54,115 bases of DNA, from contig JAIFLV010000028.1 in NCBI GenBank assembly GCA_020048895.1, positions 1 through 54,115 of the forward strand, read 5' to 3'. The position numbers were made by a program, and so were the translations under genes. The notes beneath the pieces are model-generated. The model did no database searches, was not told the origin of the DNA, and worked only from the letters and a program-made list of their open reading frames with translations. This stretch comes from Rhodoferax sp. GTDB taxonomy: Bacteria > Pseudomonadota > Gammaproteobacteria > Burkholderiales > Burkholderiaceae_C. Every line of letters starts with the position of its first letter. Position 1 is the stretch's first letter. This document shows, one piece after another, positions 18,432 through 27,529 of this stretch.

Positions 18432-18965
18432 CTATGACGACGTGGCGCTGTCGGTGGCGTGCGTTTCGCGCAGGCGCAGCAGTGTCAACTGCAGCAACTT
18501 GGCATCGGCACTGGCGCGGTGGCGTTGTGTAGCGTTCTCCTGCGCTACCTGCGCCTTGACCGTATGCCACTGGTCGGCCTCAACCTCACTGAGCAGGGCG
18601 CGCAGGTTTTCCAGCCGAAACGATGGCGTCATGTCAGCGGCATCGAACAGTGCGCCCAGCCAGCTGTAGTCGTTTGCCCAACCATCGGAGTACACCGTTA
18701 GCCCGGCGAGTTGCTGGTTGATCGAAAGCGCAACGTCGTGCACGGGAAGTCCTCGCTCCACCACAATGGCGCGCGGAATGTGGTGCGTTGCTTCGGCCTG
18801 GGCATCCCAGTGGGTCCAGTCCGGTTCCGGGCGGATGAGTGTGCAGTATGCGCGTCCATCGGGCAGGACGAATCCCACTTCGATCGGGTAGCTCTTGCGC
18901 CCGAAACCCGATGCTTCCACGTCCAGTATCGTCGGAACTGTGGCGGCAGTGGGGTCAGGGCGCAT
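18432..18965 (-). CDS. DEDDh-type 3'-5' exonuclease-like protein
   Basis: Protein of 177 residues with the RNase-H-like exonuclease fold. The DEDDh residues are visible: D15 and E17 (ILDVEASGFG), D99 in the DGWANDYSW segment, and H149 and D154 in the final HRASAD motif. It is close in size to stand-alone proofreading-like or oligoribonuclease-like domains, but it has no partner domain and its nucleic acid substrate is unknown. GFVLPDGRAYCTLI follows motif I as in epsilon-type exonucleases. It is divergent from the EamA exporter and separated by 133 bases from the SRPBCC gene, where I see no feature. Confidence 0.75.
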   Translation of the reverse strand: MRPDPTAATVPTILDVEASGFGRKSYPIEVGFVLPDGRAYCTLIRPEPDWTHWDAQAEATHHIPRAIVVERGLPVHDVALSINQQLAGLTVYSDGWANDYSWLGALFDAADMTPSFRLENLRALLSEVEADQWHTVKAQVAQENATQRHRASADAKLLQLTLLRLRETHATDSATSS

Positions 18966-19047
18966 GCATCAGCCTCGGCAGGGTGTGTCAAAGAATGACG
19001 GCGATTGTCCCTGCATGGCTTGCAGCGACAATGGGTACTTTCCCCAG

Positions 19048-19980
19048 ATGACCCCTGTGATGCCTGCGCACCCTGTACCTCCAACGCTCGCCAGCGGAGT
19101 AGCCCTCGCGGGCTTGGGTGCCATCGCGTTCAGTGGCAAGGCCATCATTGTGAAACTGGCATATCGCCATGGGGTCGATGCCGTGACACTCATCATGTTG
19201 CGCATGCTGTTTGCGTTGCCGTTCTTTGTGGTGATGAGTTGGTGGGGGAGTCGCCAACGTGCACAACACAAGCCGCCCGCGCTGACTGGCCGGGATCGCC
19301 TTGGAATCCTCTGGCTGGGTGTAACCGGCTACTACCTGGCCAGTTTTCTCGATTTTGCCGGGCTGCAGTACATCACGGCATCCCTGGAGCGGCTGATTCT
19401 GTATCTCAATCCAACGCTGGTGTTGTTGCTGGGTTGGGTTTTCTATCGTCGTGCGATCGGCCGCCGACAGGGCATAGGCATGGCCATCAGCTATGCCGGT
19501 GTTCTTCTGGTGTTCGGACATGAAGTCAATTTGCAGGGAGCCGATGTTGCGCTCGGTGCGGGGCTGGTGTTTCTCAGCGCAGTGAGTTACGCGCTGTATC
19601 TCTTTTACAGCGGCGAGATGGTTCGCCGGATCGGCTCCATGCGCCTGGTGGGTCTGGCGACCAGTGTGGCGTGTTTGCTGTGTATTGCGCAGTTCGTTGT
19701 GCTGCGGCCCCTGGCCTCGGTGTGGCTGCTTGCACCTGAAGTGGTATGGCTATCTGTCCTCAACGCCATCTTGTGCACGGTGGTGCCGGTGGTGCTGGTC
19801 ATGATGGCCATCGAGCGGGTGGGGGCGGGCCTGGCCGCTCAGGTGGGCATGGTCGGCCCGATGTCGACCATGGCGATGGGCGTGCTGTTGCTGAACGAGC
19901 CCTTTACACCCTGGCTGCTGGCGGGCACCGGGCTGGTCATTGCAGGTGTGTTTGTGTGTACCCGTAAAAGCGCTGCCTGA
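19048..19980 (+). CDS. EamA/DMT-family membrane exporter
   Basis: Drug/metabolite-type transporter of 310 residues with about ten hydrophobic segments in two EamA repeats (about residues 20-150 and 175-305). The second repeat ends with the common LNEPFTPWLLAGTGLVIAG motif. The frame is open to 18895, but that part overlaps the exonuclease gene; ATG 19048 gives a normal short cytoplasmic N-terminus. The substrate is unknown. It converges on the acetyl-CoA hydrolase gene with 7 bases between stops. A second EamA gene lies at 22729-23631, but the two are clearly different sequences. Confidence 0.88.
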   Translation: MTPVMPAHPVPPTLASGVALAGLGAIAFSGKAIIVKLAYRHGVDAVTLIMLRMLFALPFFVVMSWWGSRQRAQHKPPALTGRDRLGILWLGVTGYYLASFLDFAGLQYITASLERLILYLNPTLVLLLGWVFYRRAIGRRQGIGMAISYAGVLLVFGHEVNLQGADVALGAGLVFLSAVSYALYLFYSGEMVRRIGSMRLVGLATSVACLLCIAQFVVLRPLASVWLLAPEVVWLSVLNAILCTVVPVVLVMMAIERVGAGLAAQVGMVGPMSTMAMGVLLLNEPFTPWLLAGTGLVIAGVFVCTRKSAA

Positions 19981-19987
19981 ACGTGCA

Positions 19988-21880
19988 TCAAAACCACTGG
20001 GTGACATGAACCGCATCGCTGGTGCGCTCGGCGCGCACCGCGTCGGTGCTTTTGGAGGCCAGTTTCAACATGCGTGTATTGCCATTCAGAATGTCGGCCA
20101 CAAAGCCCCGCACGCCACGCCGTGCCGCGTGCTTGCTCATGCAATTTTGCAGGGCAGTCCCCAGTCCATTGCCCTGCCACTCGGGATGCACCATGTAGGC
20201 GGTGTCTGCCAAATTGGTGGATGGGTCGATGAAATAACATGCCTGGCCAACGATATCGGACGCCTCGCGTGGCCCGACCGTGGCCACAAAAGCCACTTCA
20301 TTTTCGTAATTGACATTGCACAGGCGTTGTACTTCGGCGTCCGACAGGCCGCGCACATGGTGAAAAAAGCGGGTGTAGACGTCGGCCTCACTGAGGTGGT
20401 GGAAAAGATCACGAATGCCCTGCGCATCACTCGACATGGCCGGGCGCAGCATGACCTCGCGGCCGTCTTTCAGGGTGATGGTTTGTTCATCTTCCACCGG
20501 GTAGGCGTGCATGTTTTGCAGCGTTTGCGCCGCCGGCAGGTAGCCCATCGCCTGGGCCTGGGCAAACAGCGTGGCGCGAAACTGCGGGTGAGCCAGCTCG
20601 ATCATGGCAGTGACGCGCTCGCGGATCGATTTGCCAAACAGGTAGGCGATGCCGTGCTCGGTGACCACGTAGTGCACATCCGTGCGGGCAATGGTCGCAG
20701 CTTCGCCTTCGGCAAGATTGGCGCGGATGCGGGACGTTTGCCCATCGCTTGATGTCGACGTCAGGCAAATAATGGGCTTGCCCCCCACCGAACGCGAAGC
20801 ACCGCTGAGAAACTCGCCCTGTGCACCAAGGCCACTGTAAAAGTTGCCTCCGAACTGGTCGACACACACCTGCCCGGTGAGGTCGATGGCATGGGCCTGG
20901 GCGATGGAGACCATCTTGTGCTGCGCAGCGATCGTGACCGGGTTGCACACCGAGTCGATCGGCTGAAAGTCAAACAGCGGGTTGCGATCGATCAGTTCGT
21001 ATAGACGGCGCGACCCCAGTGCCAGACTGGTGACAATCTTGAACGGATGGGTAGTCTTGCACGCACCGGTGATGCACCCGTGCTCAAGCAGCGGAATGAT
21101 CGCGTCGGTGATGACATCGCAGTGCAGCCCCAAGTCCTTGCGGTCGGTCAGGTACTGCAGGGCTTCGTGTGCCACGTAGCCCAGGCCTACCTGCAAGGTC
21201 GAGCCGTCATCGATGATGCGGGCGATGTACCGCGCAATGCGCTGCACGTTTTCTTCCTGTGCCGGAACACGGTCCAATTCGGCAATCGGGTGATTGACCG
21301 CAACAAGATGGTGAATTCGGCTGATGTGCACGGTAGTGTCGCCCATGGTGCGGGGCATGTGCGGGTTAACTTCGGCAATTACCATGCTGGCAGCAGCAAG
21401 TGCTGCCGGAATGATGTCGACCGAGACGCCGAGGCTGACGTAGCCAAATGCGTCGGGGAGCGACACCTGAATCAGGGCTACGTCTACAGGAATGCGCCCG
21501 CGTGCCATCATTTCCGGCACTCTGGCGATCGAGATCGGCACATATTCGATACGCCCCTCGCCGATGGCGTGGCGCATATCAACCCCGACGAAGAAAACGC
21601 GGTGCCGAAACCGGGTGTTGCTTTCGCCGTGTACGTCGCCGTCAAACGACTTGACGGTAATGAAGTGCAGCAACTCCAGATCAGCCGGCGGGACCGGCAT
21701 GGTTTCGAGCTGCCTGACCAGGGTGCGGGGCGTTGCACAGCCGGTACCCAAAAAGACATGGTCGCCATTGCGGATGTGCTTCACCGCAAGTTCGGGTGTC
21801 GTCACCTTGTCGGCATAGGGTTTCAGGGCGGCGTGGGGGTCTGGGGCTTTTTTGAACATCGCGTCCGTATCATCCACCAT
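19988..21880 (-). CDS. Acetyl-CoA hydrolase/transferase fused to GNAT acetyltransferase
   Basis: Two-domain protein of 630 residues. Residues about 15-440 are a family I CoA-transferase (acetyl-CoA hydrolase/4-hydroxybutyrate CoA-transferase): LGTGCATP near the start, the conserved glycine-rich GLGAQGEFLSGASRS near 345-359 and VVTEHGIAYLFGKSIRERV near 390. Residues about 465-625 are a GNAT domain (REVMLRPAMSSDAQ, with MVHPEWQGNGLGTAL as the acetyl-CoA loop). This fusion is a known bacterial architecture; the GNAT part may acetylate a protein lysine or sense acetyl-CoA. The frame is open to 22576, overlapping the divergent SDR; MVDDTDAMF at 21880 is the best start, with M8 (21859) the alternative. 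Confidence 0.88.
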   Translation of the reverse strand: MVDDTDAMFKKAPDPHAALKPYADKVTTPELAVKHIRNGDHVFLGTGCATPRTLVRQLETMPVPPADLELLHFITVKSFDGDVHGESNTRFRHRVFFVGVDMRHAIGEGRIEYVPISIARVPEMMARGRIPVDVALIQVSLPDAFGYVSLGVSVDIIPAALAAASMVIAEVNPHMPRTMGDTTVHISRIHHLVAVNHPIAELDRVPAQEENVQRIARYIARIIDDGSTLQVGLGYVAHEALQYLTDRKDLGLHCDVITDAIIPLLEHGCITGACKTTHPFKIVTSLALGSRRLYELIDRNPLFDFQPIDSVCNPVTIAAQHKMVSIAQAHAIDLTGQVCVDQFGGNFYSGLGAQGEFLSGASRSVGGKPIICLTSTSSDGQTSRIRANLAEGEAATIARTDVHYVVTEHGIAYLFGKSIRERVTAMIELAHPQFRATLFAQAQAMGYLPAAQTLQNMHAYPVEDEQTITLKDGREVMLRPAMSSDAQGIRDLFHHLSEADVYTRFFHHVRGLSDAEVQRLCNVNYENEVAFVATVGPREASDIVGQACYFIDPSTNLADTAYMVHPEWQGNGLGTALQNCMSKHAARRGVRGFVADILNGNTRMLKLASKSTDAVRAERTSDAVHVTQWF

Positions 21881-21916
21881 TACGGATTGAAAAGACAACT
21901 CTAAAGGAGCGCATGT

Positions 21917-22711
21917 ATGGAACTGGGTCTTGGCGGCAAGTGGGCATTGGTCTGTGGTGCGAGCAAAGGGCTGGGGCTGGGGTGCGCCACGGCCCTGGTG
22001 CAGGAAGGCGTCAACGTGCTGATCGTCGCACGCGGGGCCGACGTTCTGCAGGCAGCCGCTACGCATTTGATAGCTGCTCACGCTTGTCAGACGGGCGCTG
22101 AAGTGCTTTTTTGTGCCCAGGACATTACGACGCCGGGCGGTCGGGAGGCCGTTTTTTCGATGCGCAGGGAATTTGACATCGTGGTCACCAATGCCGGTGG
22201 CCCACCCGCGGGAGACTTCCGTGACTGGGACCGGGATGCCTGGATACGGGCGGTCGACGCCAATATGCTCACGCCCATCGAACTTATCAAGGCCACCGTC
22301 GACGGCATGGCGGCACGCGGTTTCGGGCGCATCGTGAACATCACGTCCAGCGCCGTGAAGTCGCCGATCGACATTTTGGGTCTTTCCAATGGCGCCCGCA
22401 GCGGCCTGACCGGTTTTGTCGCAGGGGTGGCGCGCAGCAGTCTGGCGGCCAAGGGAGTCACCATCAACAATCTCTTGCCCGGTGCCTTCGACACCGACCG
22501 GTTGCAAGGCGTGTTGAAGGCTGCCGCCGCACGCACCGGTCAGCCCTTCGACTCCGTGATCGAGGCACGGCGTCAATCGGTGCCCGCCAGGCGCTTCGGT
22601 AACCCGGCGGAGTTTGGTGCGACCTGCGCCTTTTTATGCAGCCAGCACGCGGGCTACATCACGGGCCAGAACATCCTTATCGATGGCGGCGCCTACCCAG
22701 GCGCGTTCTGA
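21917..22711 (+). CDS. Short-chain dehydrogenase/reductase, divergent active site
   Basis: Rossmann-fold SDR of 264 residues. The nucleotide motif GASKGLGLG is at residues 15-23, NAGG near 92 is the structural NAG motif, and GYITGQNILIDGG is the C-terminal signature. The catalytic serine region NITSSAVKSP is present, but where YxxxK should follow there is LSNGARSGL: neither tyrosine nor lysine is in place. This replacement is shared by a known divergent SDR branch often labelled 3-oxoacyl-ACP reductase, so the reaction is uncertain. Strong ribosome site AAAGGAG at 21903-21909. Residues near HLIAAHACQTGAEVLFC are encoded by a copy of the dispersed repeat at 22058-22112. Confidence 0.88.
   Translation: MELGLGGKWALVCGASKGLGLGCATALVQEGVNVLIVARGADVLQAAATHLIAAHACQTGAEVLFCAQDITTPGGREAVFSMRREFDIVVTNAGGPPAGDFRDWDRDAWIRAVDANMLTPIELIKATVDGMAARGFGRIVNITSSAVKSPIDILGLSNGARSGLTGFVAGVARSSLAAKGVTINNLLPGAFDTDRLQGVLKAAAARTGQPFDSVIEARRQSVPARRFGNPAEFGATCAFLCSQHAGYITGQNILIDGGAYPGAF
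22058..22112 (+). repeat. Dispersed GACGGGCG repeat, copy inside the SDR gene
   Basis: Begins GCTA, then TAGCTGCTCACGCTTG and GACGGGCGCTGAAG, ending in a T run. It shares the TAGCTG, CGCTT and GACGGGCG blocks, in order and at matching spacing, with copies at 43950-44005 and 51749-51804. It is in frame and encodes an insertion-like loop after alpha-C of the Rossmann fold. Confidence 0.7.
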
Positions 22712-22728
22712 GCTGGCAATAGATGCGC

Positions 22729-23631
22729 TCAGCGTCGCGATGACAGGACGATGCCACAGACAATCAACACAAACGCCATGGCATGGAACAGTTGCGGCGT
22801 TTCACCCAGAAACGCCACCGACATCAGTGCAGCAAACAGCGGTGTGAGGTTGATGAAGAATCCGGCCACGGTGGGCCCGGCAAGGGCCACTCCGGCACCC
22901 CAGGCGCGGTAGGCAATGATGGCTGGCCCGGTCGCAATAAACGCCAGAGCGCCCACCAACGGCCACCCCCAGTCAATGTGTGCCGGCGTCAATGCCCATT
23001 CTGCCGCGCTGAATCCTGCTGACCACACCAGTCCGAAGCTGACCTGGCCCAGAAGGAACATGGCCCAGTTGGCCTGCAGTGCGATGGCCTCCTTGCTCGG
23101 GTGTGCCAGCATCCAGCTGTAGTAGGCCCAGCCCATGGACGCCAGCAGAATGTAAATGTCGCCTACCACCAGGTGGAATTGCAGCAATACCGCCCATTGA
23201 CCACGGCACAACACCAGCAACACCCCGGCGATGGACAGCACGGCCCCCAGCAGTTGCCGCGCGGAAATGCGCTGCCCGAAAAAGACCCTGCCAAACAGCA
23301 GCATCCATACCGGCGTGCTGGCACCCACCAGCGTCACATTGATGGGTGTCGATGTATTGAGTGCCAGATACAACAGAGCGTTGTAACCGCCGATGCTAAA
23401 GAGACTCAACAACGCGAAGTGCCGCCACTGGGGCCAAAGCACACTGTCCGGACGCAGAATGCGACCCGCCAGGGGCAGCAGCAGGAAGAACGCGATCAGC
23501 CAGCGCAGCAGGTTCAGCGTCATGGGCGATACCAGCGGGCTTATCATGCGACCCACGATGGCATTGCCGGCCCACAGTACCGGCGACAGTGTGAGCAGCG
23601 CCATGGCTTGGACAGTCAGTTTTTGGGTCAT
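22729..23631 (-). CDS. EamA/DMT-family membrane exporter
   Basis: Transporter of 300 residues with ten predicted hydrophobic segments in two EamA repeats. LSPVLWAGNAIVGR at the N-terminus and LNLTPLFAALMS-like text (FFINLTPLFAALMSVAF) in the second repeat are typical DMT motifs. ATG 23631 (MTQKLTV) was chosen; the open frame further upstream has no membrane character. It converges with the SDR gene (17-base gap) and is divergent from the quinone oxidoreductase. Substrate unknown. Confidence 0.88.
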   Translation of the reverse strand: MTQKLTVQAMALLTLSPVLWAGNAIVGRMISPLVSPMTLNLLRWLIAFFLLLPLAGRILRPDSVLWPQWRHFALLSLFSIGGYNALLYLALNTSTPINVTLVGASTPVWMLLFGRVFFGQRISARQLLGAVLSIAGVLLVLCRGQWAVLLQFHLVVGDIYILLASMGWAYYSWMLAHPSKEAIALQANWAMFLLGQVSFGLVWSAGFSAAEWALTPAHIDWGWPLVGALAFIATGPAIIAYRAWGAGVALAGPTVAGFFINLTPLFAALMSVAFLGETPQLFHAMAFVLIVCGIVLSSRR

Positions 23632-23740
23632 GCGGCCAAATGTACCAACTCCCACCCGGCCGTCATATCCTGGAGGTGCTTTTCATGGCACCATGGCGAC
23701 TGCAGTGCAGTGTCGCCTGCGCATTTTTTGGAGCCGTACC

Positions 23741-24736
23741 ATGTCCCACCGCTTGTCCCGCGCCATCCGCATAGACCAACATGGCGGGCCTGAAACCATG
23801 CATATGGTCCAGGTGGTCGTAGGTGAACCCGCCGCCGGCGAAGTACGCATCCGCCATCACGCAGTCGGCCTGAATTTCATCGATGTGTACCAGCGCAGCG
23901 GTGTGTACCCCATGGCAATGCCACTGCAACTGGGCATGGAGGGCGCCGGGGTCATCGAGGCGGTGGGCGAGGGCGTGACGCACCTGGCGGCGGGTGACCG
24001 GGCTGCCTACGCGAGCCAGCCTCCCGGCAGCTATTGCGAAGTACGAGTCATGCCGGCCAAATGTGTCTGCAAACTGCCAGACAGCATTGATTTTGAGACT
24101 GGCGCGGCCATGATGCTCAAGGGCCTGACAGCCCAGTACCTGTTGAAGAAAACCCTGCCGCAGGGCGGCCTGTCGGCTGGCGATTTTGTCCTGTTCCATG
24201 CCGCAGCAGGGGGCGTGGGTCTGATTGCCTGCCAGTGGGCCAAGGCCCTGGGATTGCGCCTGATCGGCACCGCTGGCTCTGATGCCAAATGTGCCCTGGC
24301 GCTTGCCAATGGTGCGCAGTACGCTATCAATTACGCAGCGGATGACTTCACTGCACGGGTCAAGGAAATCACCGGTGGCAAGGGTGTCAAGGTGGTCTAT
24401 GACTCGGTGGGTAAGGACACCTTCGACAAATCCCTCGATTGCCTGGCACCGTTTGGTCTGATGGCCAGCTTTGGCAATGCCTCAGGACCCGTGGCACCGT
24501 TTGCGCCTGGCATGTTGGGCCCCAAGGGTTCCCTGTATCTGACGCGCCAGACCCTGTTTACCCACATTGCTACGCGCGAAAGTACCCAGGCCATGGCCGA
24601 TGACCTGTTTTCCGTGGTGGGTAGTGGCCAGGTGCAGATTCGCATAGACCAGCGCTATGCACTGGAACAGGTGCAGCAGGCCCATCGCGACCTTGAAGCA
24701 CGCAAAACCACAGGGTGCTCGGTGCTTACCCTGTAA
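23741..24736 (+). CDS. Quinone oxidoreductase (zinc-less MDR family)
   Basis: NADPH:quinone oxidoreductase-like protein of 331 residues, QOR/Qor-1 type of the medium-chain dehydrogenase superfamily. The GroES-like domain has VGLNFIDVYQRSGVYP, and the nucleotide domain has AAAGGVGLIACQWAKALG at about residues 152-169. The cysteine ligands of zinc alcohol dehydrogenases are absent as expected. GSLYLTRQTLFTH is the conserved substrate-loop signature. ATG 23741 follows GGAG at 23730-23733. The open frame starting at 23393 overlaps the divergent exporter gene and is not coding. Confidence 0.92.
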   Translation: MSHRLSRAIRIDQHGGPETMHMVQVVVGEPAAGEVRIRHHAVGLNFIDVYQRSGVYPMAMPLQLGMEGAGVIEAVGEGVTHLAAGDRAAYASQPPGSYCEVRVMPAKCVCKLPDSIDFETGAAMMLKGLTAQYLLKKTLPQGGLSAGDFVLFHAAAGGVGLIACQWAKALGLRLIGTAGSDAKCALALANGAQYAINYAADDFTARVKEITGGKGVKVVYDSVGKDTFDKSLDCLAPFGLMASFGNASGPVAPFAPGMLGPKGSLYLTRQTLFTHIATRESTQAMADDLFSVVGSGQVQIRIDQRYALEQVQQAHRDLEARKTTGCSVLTL

Positions 24737-24782
24737 GCAAGGCACAGAGACCCTGAAGTGTGTGGGGGTAAGATAGGCCTCC

Positions 24783-25628
24783 ATGAATACCACAAACTTT
24801 TTCCCTTTGCGCGCGCGCATGCTTGTCGTCTTCGGACTGCTGGCTGCACCCGTCTTTTCTCAAACCGCTGTACCGGAGCCGCTTGCCTTTGTGAAGGAAT
24901 CTCAGGCTGCCAGGAAGTGGTCGGTGTACTGGGGCTGGAACCGGGCAACCTACTCCAATAGCGATATCCATTTCAGTGGCAAGGACCACGACTTCACCTT
25001 GCGATCGGTTTACGCGACCGATATGCCAACGCTTGCCGATTGGGATGGCGTCACGCGCTTCTACCTGAACCCCGGTGCCATCACGATTCCGCAAACCAAT
25101 TTGCGCGTGGGTTACCAGTGGGATGCCACTACAGCCATTGCATTGAATCTGGACCACATGAAGTATGTGATGAAACAGAATCAGACGGTCGCGATTGACG
25201 GCCAAATCAAGGGGGTTGCCCAGTCAGGCGGAAAAATGCTCACCTCCGACTTCCTCACCTTTGAGCACACCGATGGGTTGAATGTGTTGTCCATCGAGAT
25301 TGAAAAACAGCGTTCGCTCGACATCTTTGGCCCATCATTGCATGTCAAAGGGTTTGTTGTGGCTGGCGTGGGTATCGTCATGCCCAAGAGCAATGTGTCC
25401 ATGGGCATGGTGGGGCGCGAGCGCAACGATGAGTTTCACGTGGCCGGCTACAGCGCAGGGGTCGGGGCCGGGTTGGAAGTGGATGTCTTGAAAGACGTCT
25501 TTGTTAGGACCGCCTGCAAGGTGGGGTTTGTCGATATGCCCGATGTGGTCACCAGTTCCGAGGGCGACAAGGCCTCGCACCACTTCAACTACAACGAAGT
25601 GCTGATTGCGGTTGGCATGCGGTTCTGA
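24783..25628 (+). CDS. Predicted outer-membrane beta-barrel protein
   Basis: Secreted protein of 281 residues with a signal peptide: basic N-terminus with RAR, hydrophobic core (MLVVFGLLAAPV) and cleavage near FSQ at residues 26-27. The mature part alternates polar and hydrophobic residues and ends in a terminal aromatic (VGMRF), as needed for BAM-dependent outer-membrane insertion. The YWGWNRATYSNSDIHFSG segment is the best conserved part of an uncharacterised barrel family I recall from other proteobacteria. No function can be assigned. It stands alone between the quinone oxidoreductase (46-base gap) and a convergent GGDEF gene. Confidence 0.75.
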   Translation: MNTTNFFPLRARMLVVFGLLAAPVFSQTAVPEPLAFVKESQAARKWSVYWGWNRATYSNSDIHFSGKDHDFTLRSVYATDMPTLADWDGVTRFYLNPGAITIPQTNLRVGYQWDATTAIALNLDHMKYVMKQNQTVAIDGQIKGVAQSGGKMLTSDFLTFEHTDGLNVLSIEIEKQRSLDIFGPSLHVKGFVVAGVGIVMPKSNVSMGMVGRERNDEFHVAGYSAGVGAGLEVDVLKDVFVRTACKVGFVDMPDVVTSSEGDKASHHFNYNEVLIAVGMRF

Positions 25629-25644
25629 CCCGACGCGCGGATCA

Positions 25645-26925
25645 TCAATCCGCCGTTTCCACCCGGTTGCGTCCATTGCGCTTGGCCTGGTACAAGGCCT
25701 GGTCTGCGCGGCGCAGCAGGGCAGTCAAATCCGCGTCCCGGTCCGACCCTTGGGCCACCCCCAGACTGGCAGTGAATTGGATCAGCTCGCCACTGGGCAT
25801 AGTGACTTCAAGAGCCTCAATGCCTTTGCGCAGACGTTCCGCCGTCTGTTGAGCCACCTGCGTCGGCGCGTGGGAAAGAAAGAGTGCAAATTCCTCACCC
25901 CCCATACGTGCAATCGGCCGGTCCGCATCGCGCACGGCATTTTGCAAATAGTGGCCCAAATCGCGCAGCACCACATCGCCTCCATCGTGGCCATAGTGGT
26001 CATTGATATGTTTGAAGTGGTCAATGTCAAACACCACCACGGACACAGCCTCCTGGTAGCGCCTGGCATGGACAAAGGCCTGGCCGGAGTGCAGCTCGAA
26101 CATGCGCCGGTTGGCAAGCCCGGTGAGTGCATCGGTGTGTGCGAGGTGCTCCAGCTTCGATCGTGCGGTTTGCAGTTCCTGGTGTGCACCACCGAGCGCG
26201 ACTGCCGCGTCGTGCAGTAACTGCAGTTCACGGATAAATTCCGAGCCGTCGGCAATGGCCTGCCCGGTGCGTGCCTGCAACAGACTCTTGGAGAGCCTAA
26301 CCACCGGCCGCGCGATTGCGTAGTGCAGCACGCCAAACCACGTGAGCGAGGCCAGTGCCAGCGCTCCCGCGACAGTGAGCAACATGATGCGCGCATCCGA
26401 GGTGGTCTGCAGAATCTGATCGGCCTCGGCGGTGGCCAAATCGGCAACCTCCGCGCCCACTGCTTCGGATCGGTTCAACAGGTCATGCTTGATGGGTGCC
26501 CACAATGCGGTCGCCTGCGTGCAACCGCTCGCGCCAGAGCTTGTACCTGCCACGGTCAAGGCCTGGTCCAGTGTGGCAAAGCTGCGTGTCACCAGTGCAC
26601 GTGTCTCGGCGTCGCCTTGCAACGCTGCGTCGTGAACCAGACTTTGGAGCAGTTGTCGGCGCTGCTTGCGTTCGGCCGGATCGGCGATGCACGCCAGCGC
26701 ATCACCTTCGCGCGCAAGACGCTCCAGACCACGAAGGGTGCGGGTGGCTTCAAAAACCTTGGCGCTGGAGACGTCGTAAATGTGCTGCGCGTCGATTTCA
26801 AGTTTGGTCTGCTGGCCCAGCATGAGCCACAGCACGACGCCACCCACCAGCCACACCGCAGCAGCCAGAATTCCCGTCAAGGCCAGGAGGCCAATTCTGC
26901 GTCGCAGTGATGTGTTTTTCTGCAT
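25645..26925 (-). CDS. Membrane diguanylate cyclase (GGDEF)
   Basis: Inner-membrane signalling enzyme of 426 residues that should make c-di-GMP. A transmembrane helix (about 12-34), a mainly helical periplasmic sensor region (35-180), a second helix (about 182-202), a HAMP-like linker (205-255) and a GGDEF domain (about 262-426). The active site is GGEEF at 342-346, an accepted active variant, with DALTGLANRR starting the domain. An RDAD motif lies just upstream but one residue further from GGEEF than the usual inhibitory site, so product inhibition is doubtful. Monocistronic between convergent and same-strand neighbours. Confidence 0.92.
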   Translation of the reverse strand: MQKNTSLRRRIGLLALTGILAAAVWLVGGVVLWLMLGQQTKLEIDAQHIYDVSSAKVFEATRTLRGLERLAREGDALACIADPAERKQRRQLLQSLVHDAALQGDAETRALVTRSFATLDQALTVAGTSSGASGCTQATALWAPIKHDLLNRSEAVGAEVADLATAEADQILQTTSDARIMLLTVAGALALASLTWFGVLHYAIARPVVRLSKSLLQARTGQAIADGSEFIRELQLLHDAAVALGGAHQELQTARSKLEHLAHTDALTGLANRRMFELHSGQAFVHARRYQEAVSVVVFDIDHFKHINDHYGHDGGDVVLRDLGHYLQNAVRDADRPIARMGGEEFALFLSHAPTQVAQQTAERLRKGIEALEVTMPSGELIQFTASLGVAQGSDRDADLTALLRRADQALYQAKRNGRNRVETAD

Positions 26926-26955
26926 TTTCCCGCATGATAGGTCAGATGCGTCGGG

Positions 26956-27477
26956 TTAGCGAGTGCGTCGAACCCTGAGAAGTTCATCCAGAATCAGGCA
27001 GATGGCACCGATGGTGATGGCGCTGTCGGCCACATTGAACGCCGGGAAATGTCCGCGGTAGAACAGCGGGCTCAGCCATGACCAGTGGAAATCCAGAAAA
27101 TCGACCACGTAGCCGTGTACCAATCGGTCAATCACGTTGCCAATGGCGCCGCCCAGTATGCAGGCCATTGCAAAACTGAACAGGCGCTGACCCGGGTGTG
27201 CCCTGAGCATCCAGATAATCACGCCCGCCGCAATGAAGCCGACCGCTGTAAAGAACCATCGCTGCCAGCCGGATGCTCCGGCCAGGAACGAAAAGGCCGC
27301 CCCGGAGTTGTGGGCGCGTACCACGTTGAAAAAGCTGGTGACGTACGTGCTGTCGCCCAGCTGGTAGTTCCCGACGATAAGCACTTTGGTGAACTGATCC
27401 AACAGAATGATGATGAAGGCCAGCCCCAGCCAGTGCAGCATCCCGCTGCCGCCACCTGTTTTTGCGCCGCGTGCCAT
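26956..27477 (-). CDS. lspA: Lipoprotein signal peptidase
   Basis: Signal peptidase II, a four-helix membrane aspartic protease of 173 residues that cleaves prolipoproteins after diacylglyceryl modification. Catalytic aspartates D117 (GNVIDRLV) and D151 (FNVADSA) are both present, together with [16 protein letters not shown] 27477 follows GGGAGA with good spacing; the open frame reaching 27621 overlaps ileS and is not coding. Order ribF-ileS-lspA is the conserved proteobacterial arrangement, and lspA is 52 bases downstream of ileS. Confidence 0.95.
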   Translation of the reverse strand: MARGAKTGGGSGMLHWLGLAFIIILLDQFTKVLIVGNYQLGDSTYVTSFFNVVRAHNSGAAFSFLAGASGWQRWFFTAVGFIAAGVIIWMLRAHPGQRLFSFAMACILGGAIGNVIDRLVHGYVVDFLDFHWSWLSPLFYRGHFPAFNVADSAITIGAICLILDELLRVRRTR

Positions 27478-27529
27478 TACATAGTCTCCCGCCGGGCCAG
27501 TGAATACACGCAGTGATGAACGCGGGGGC

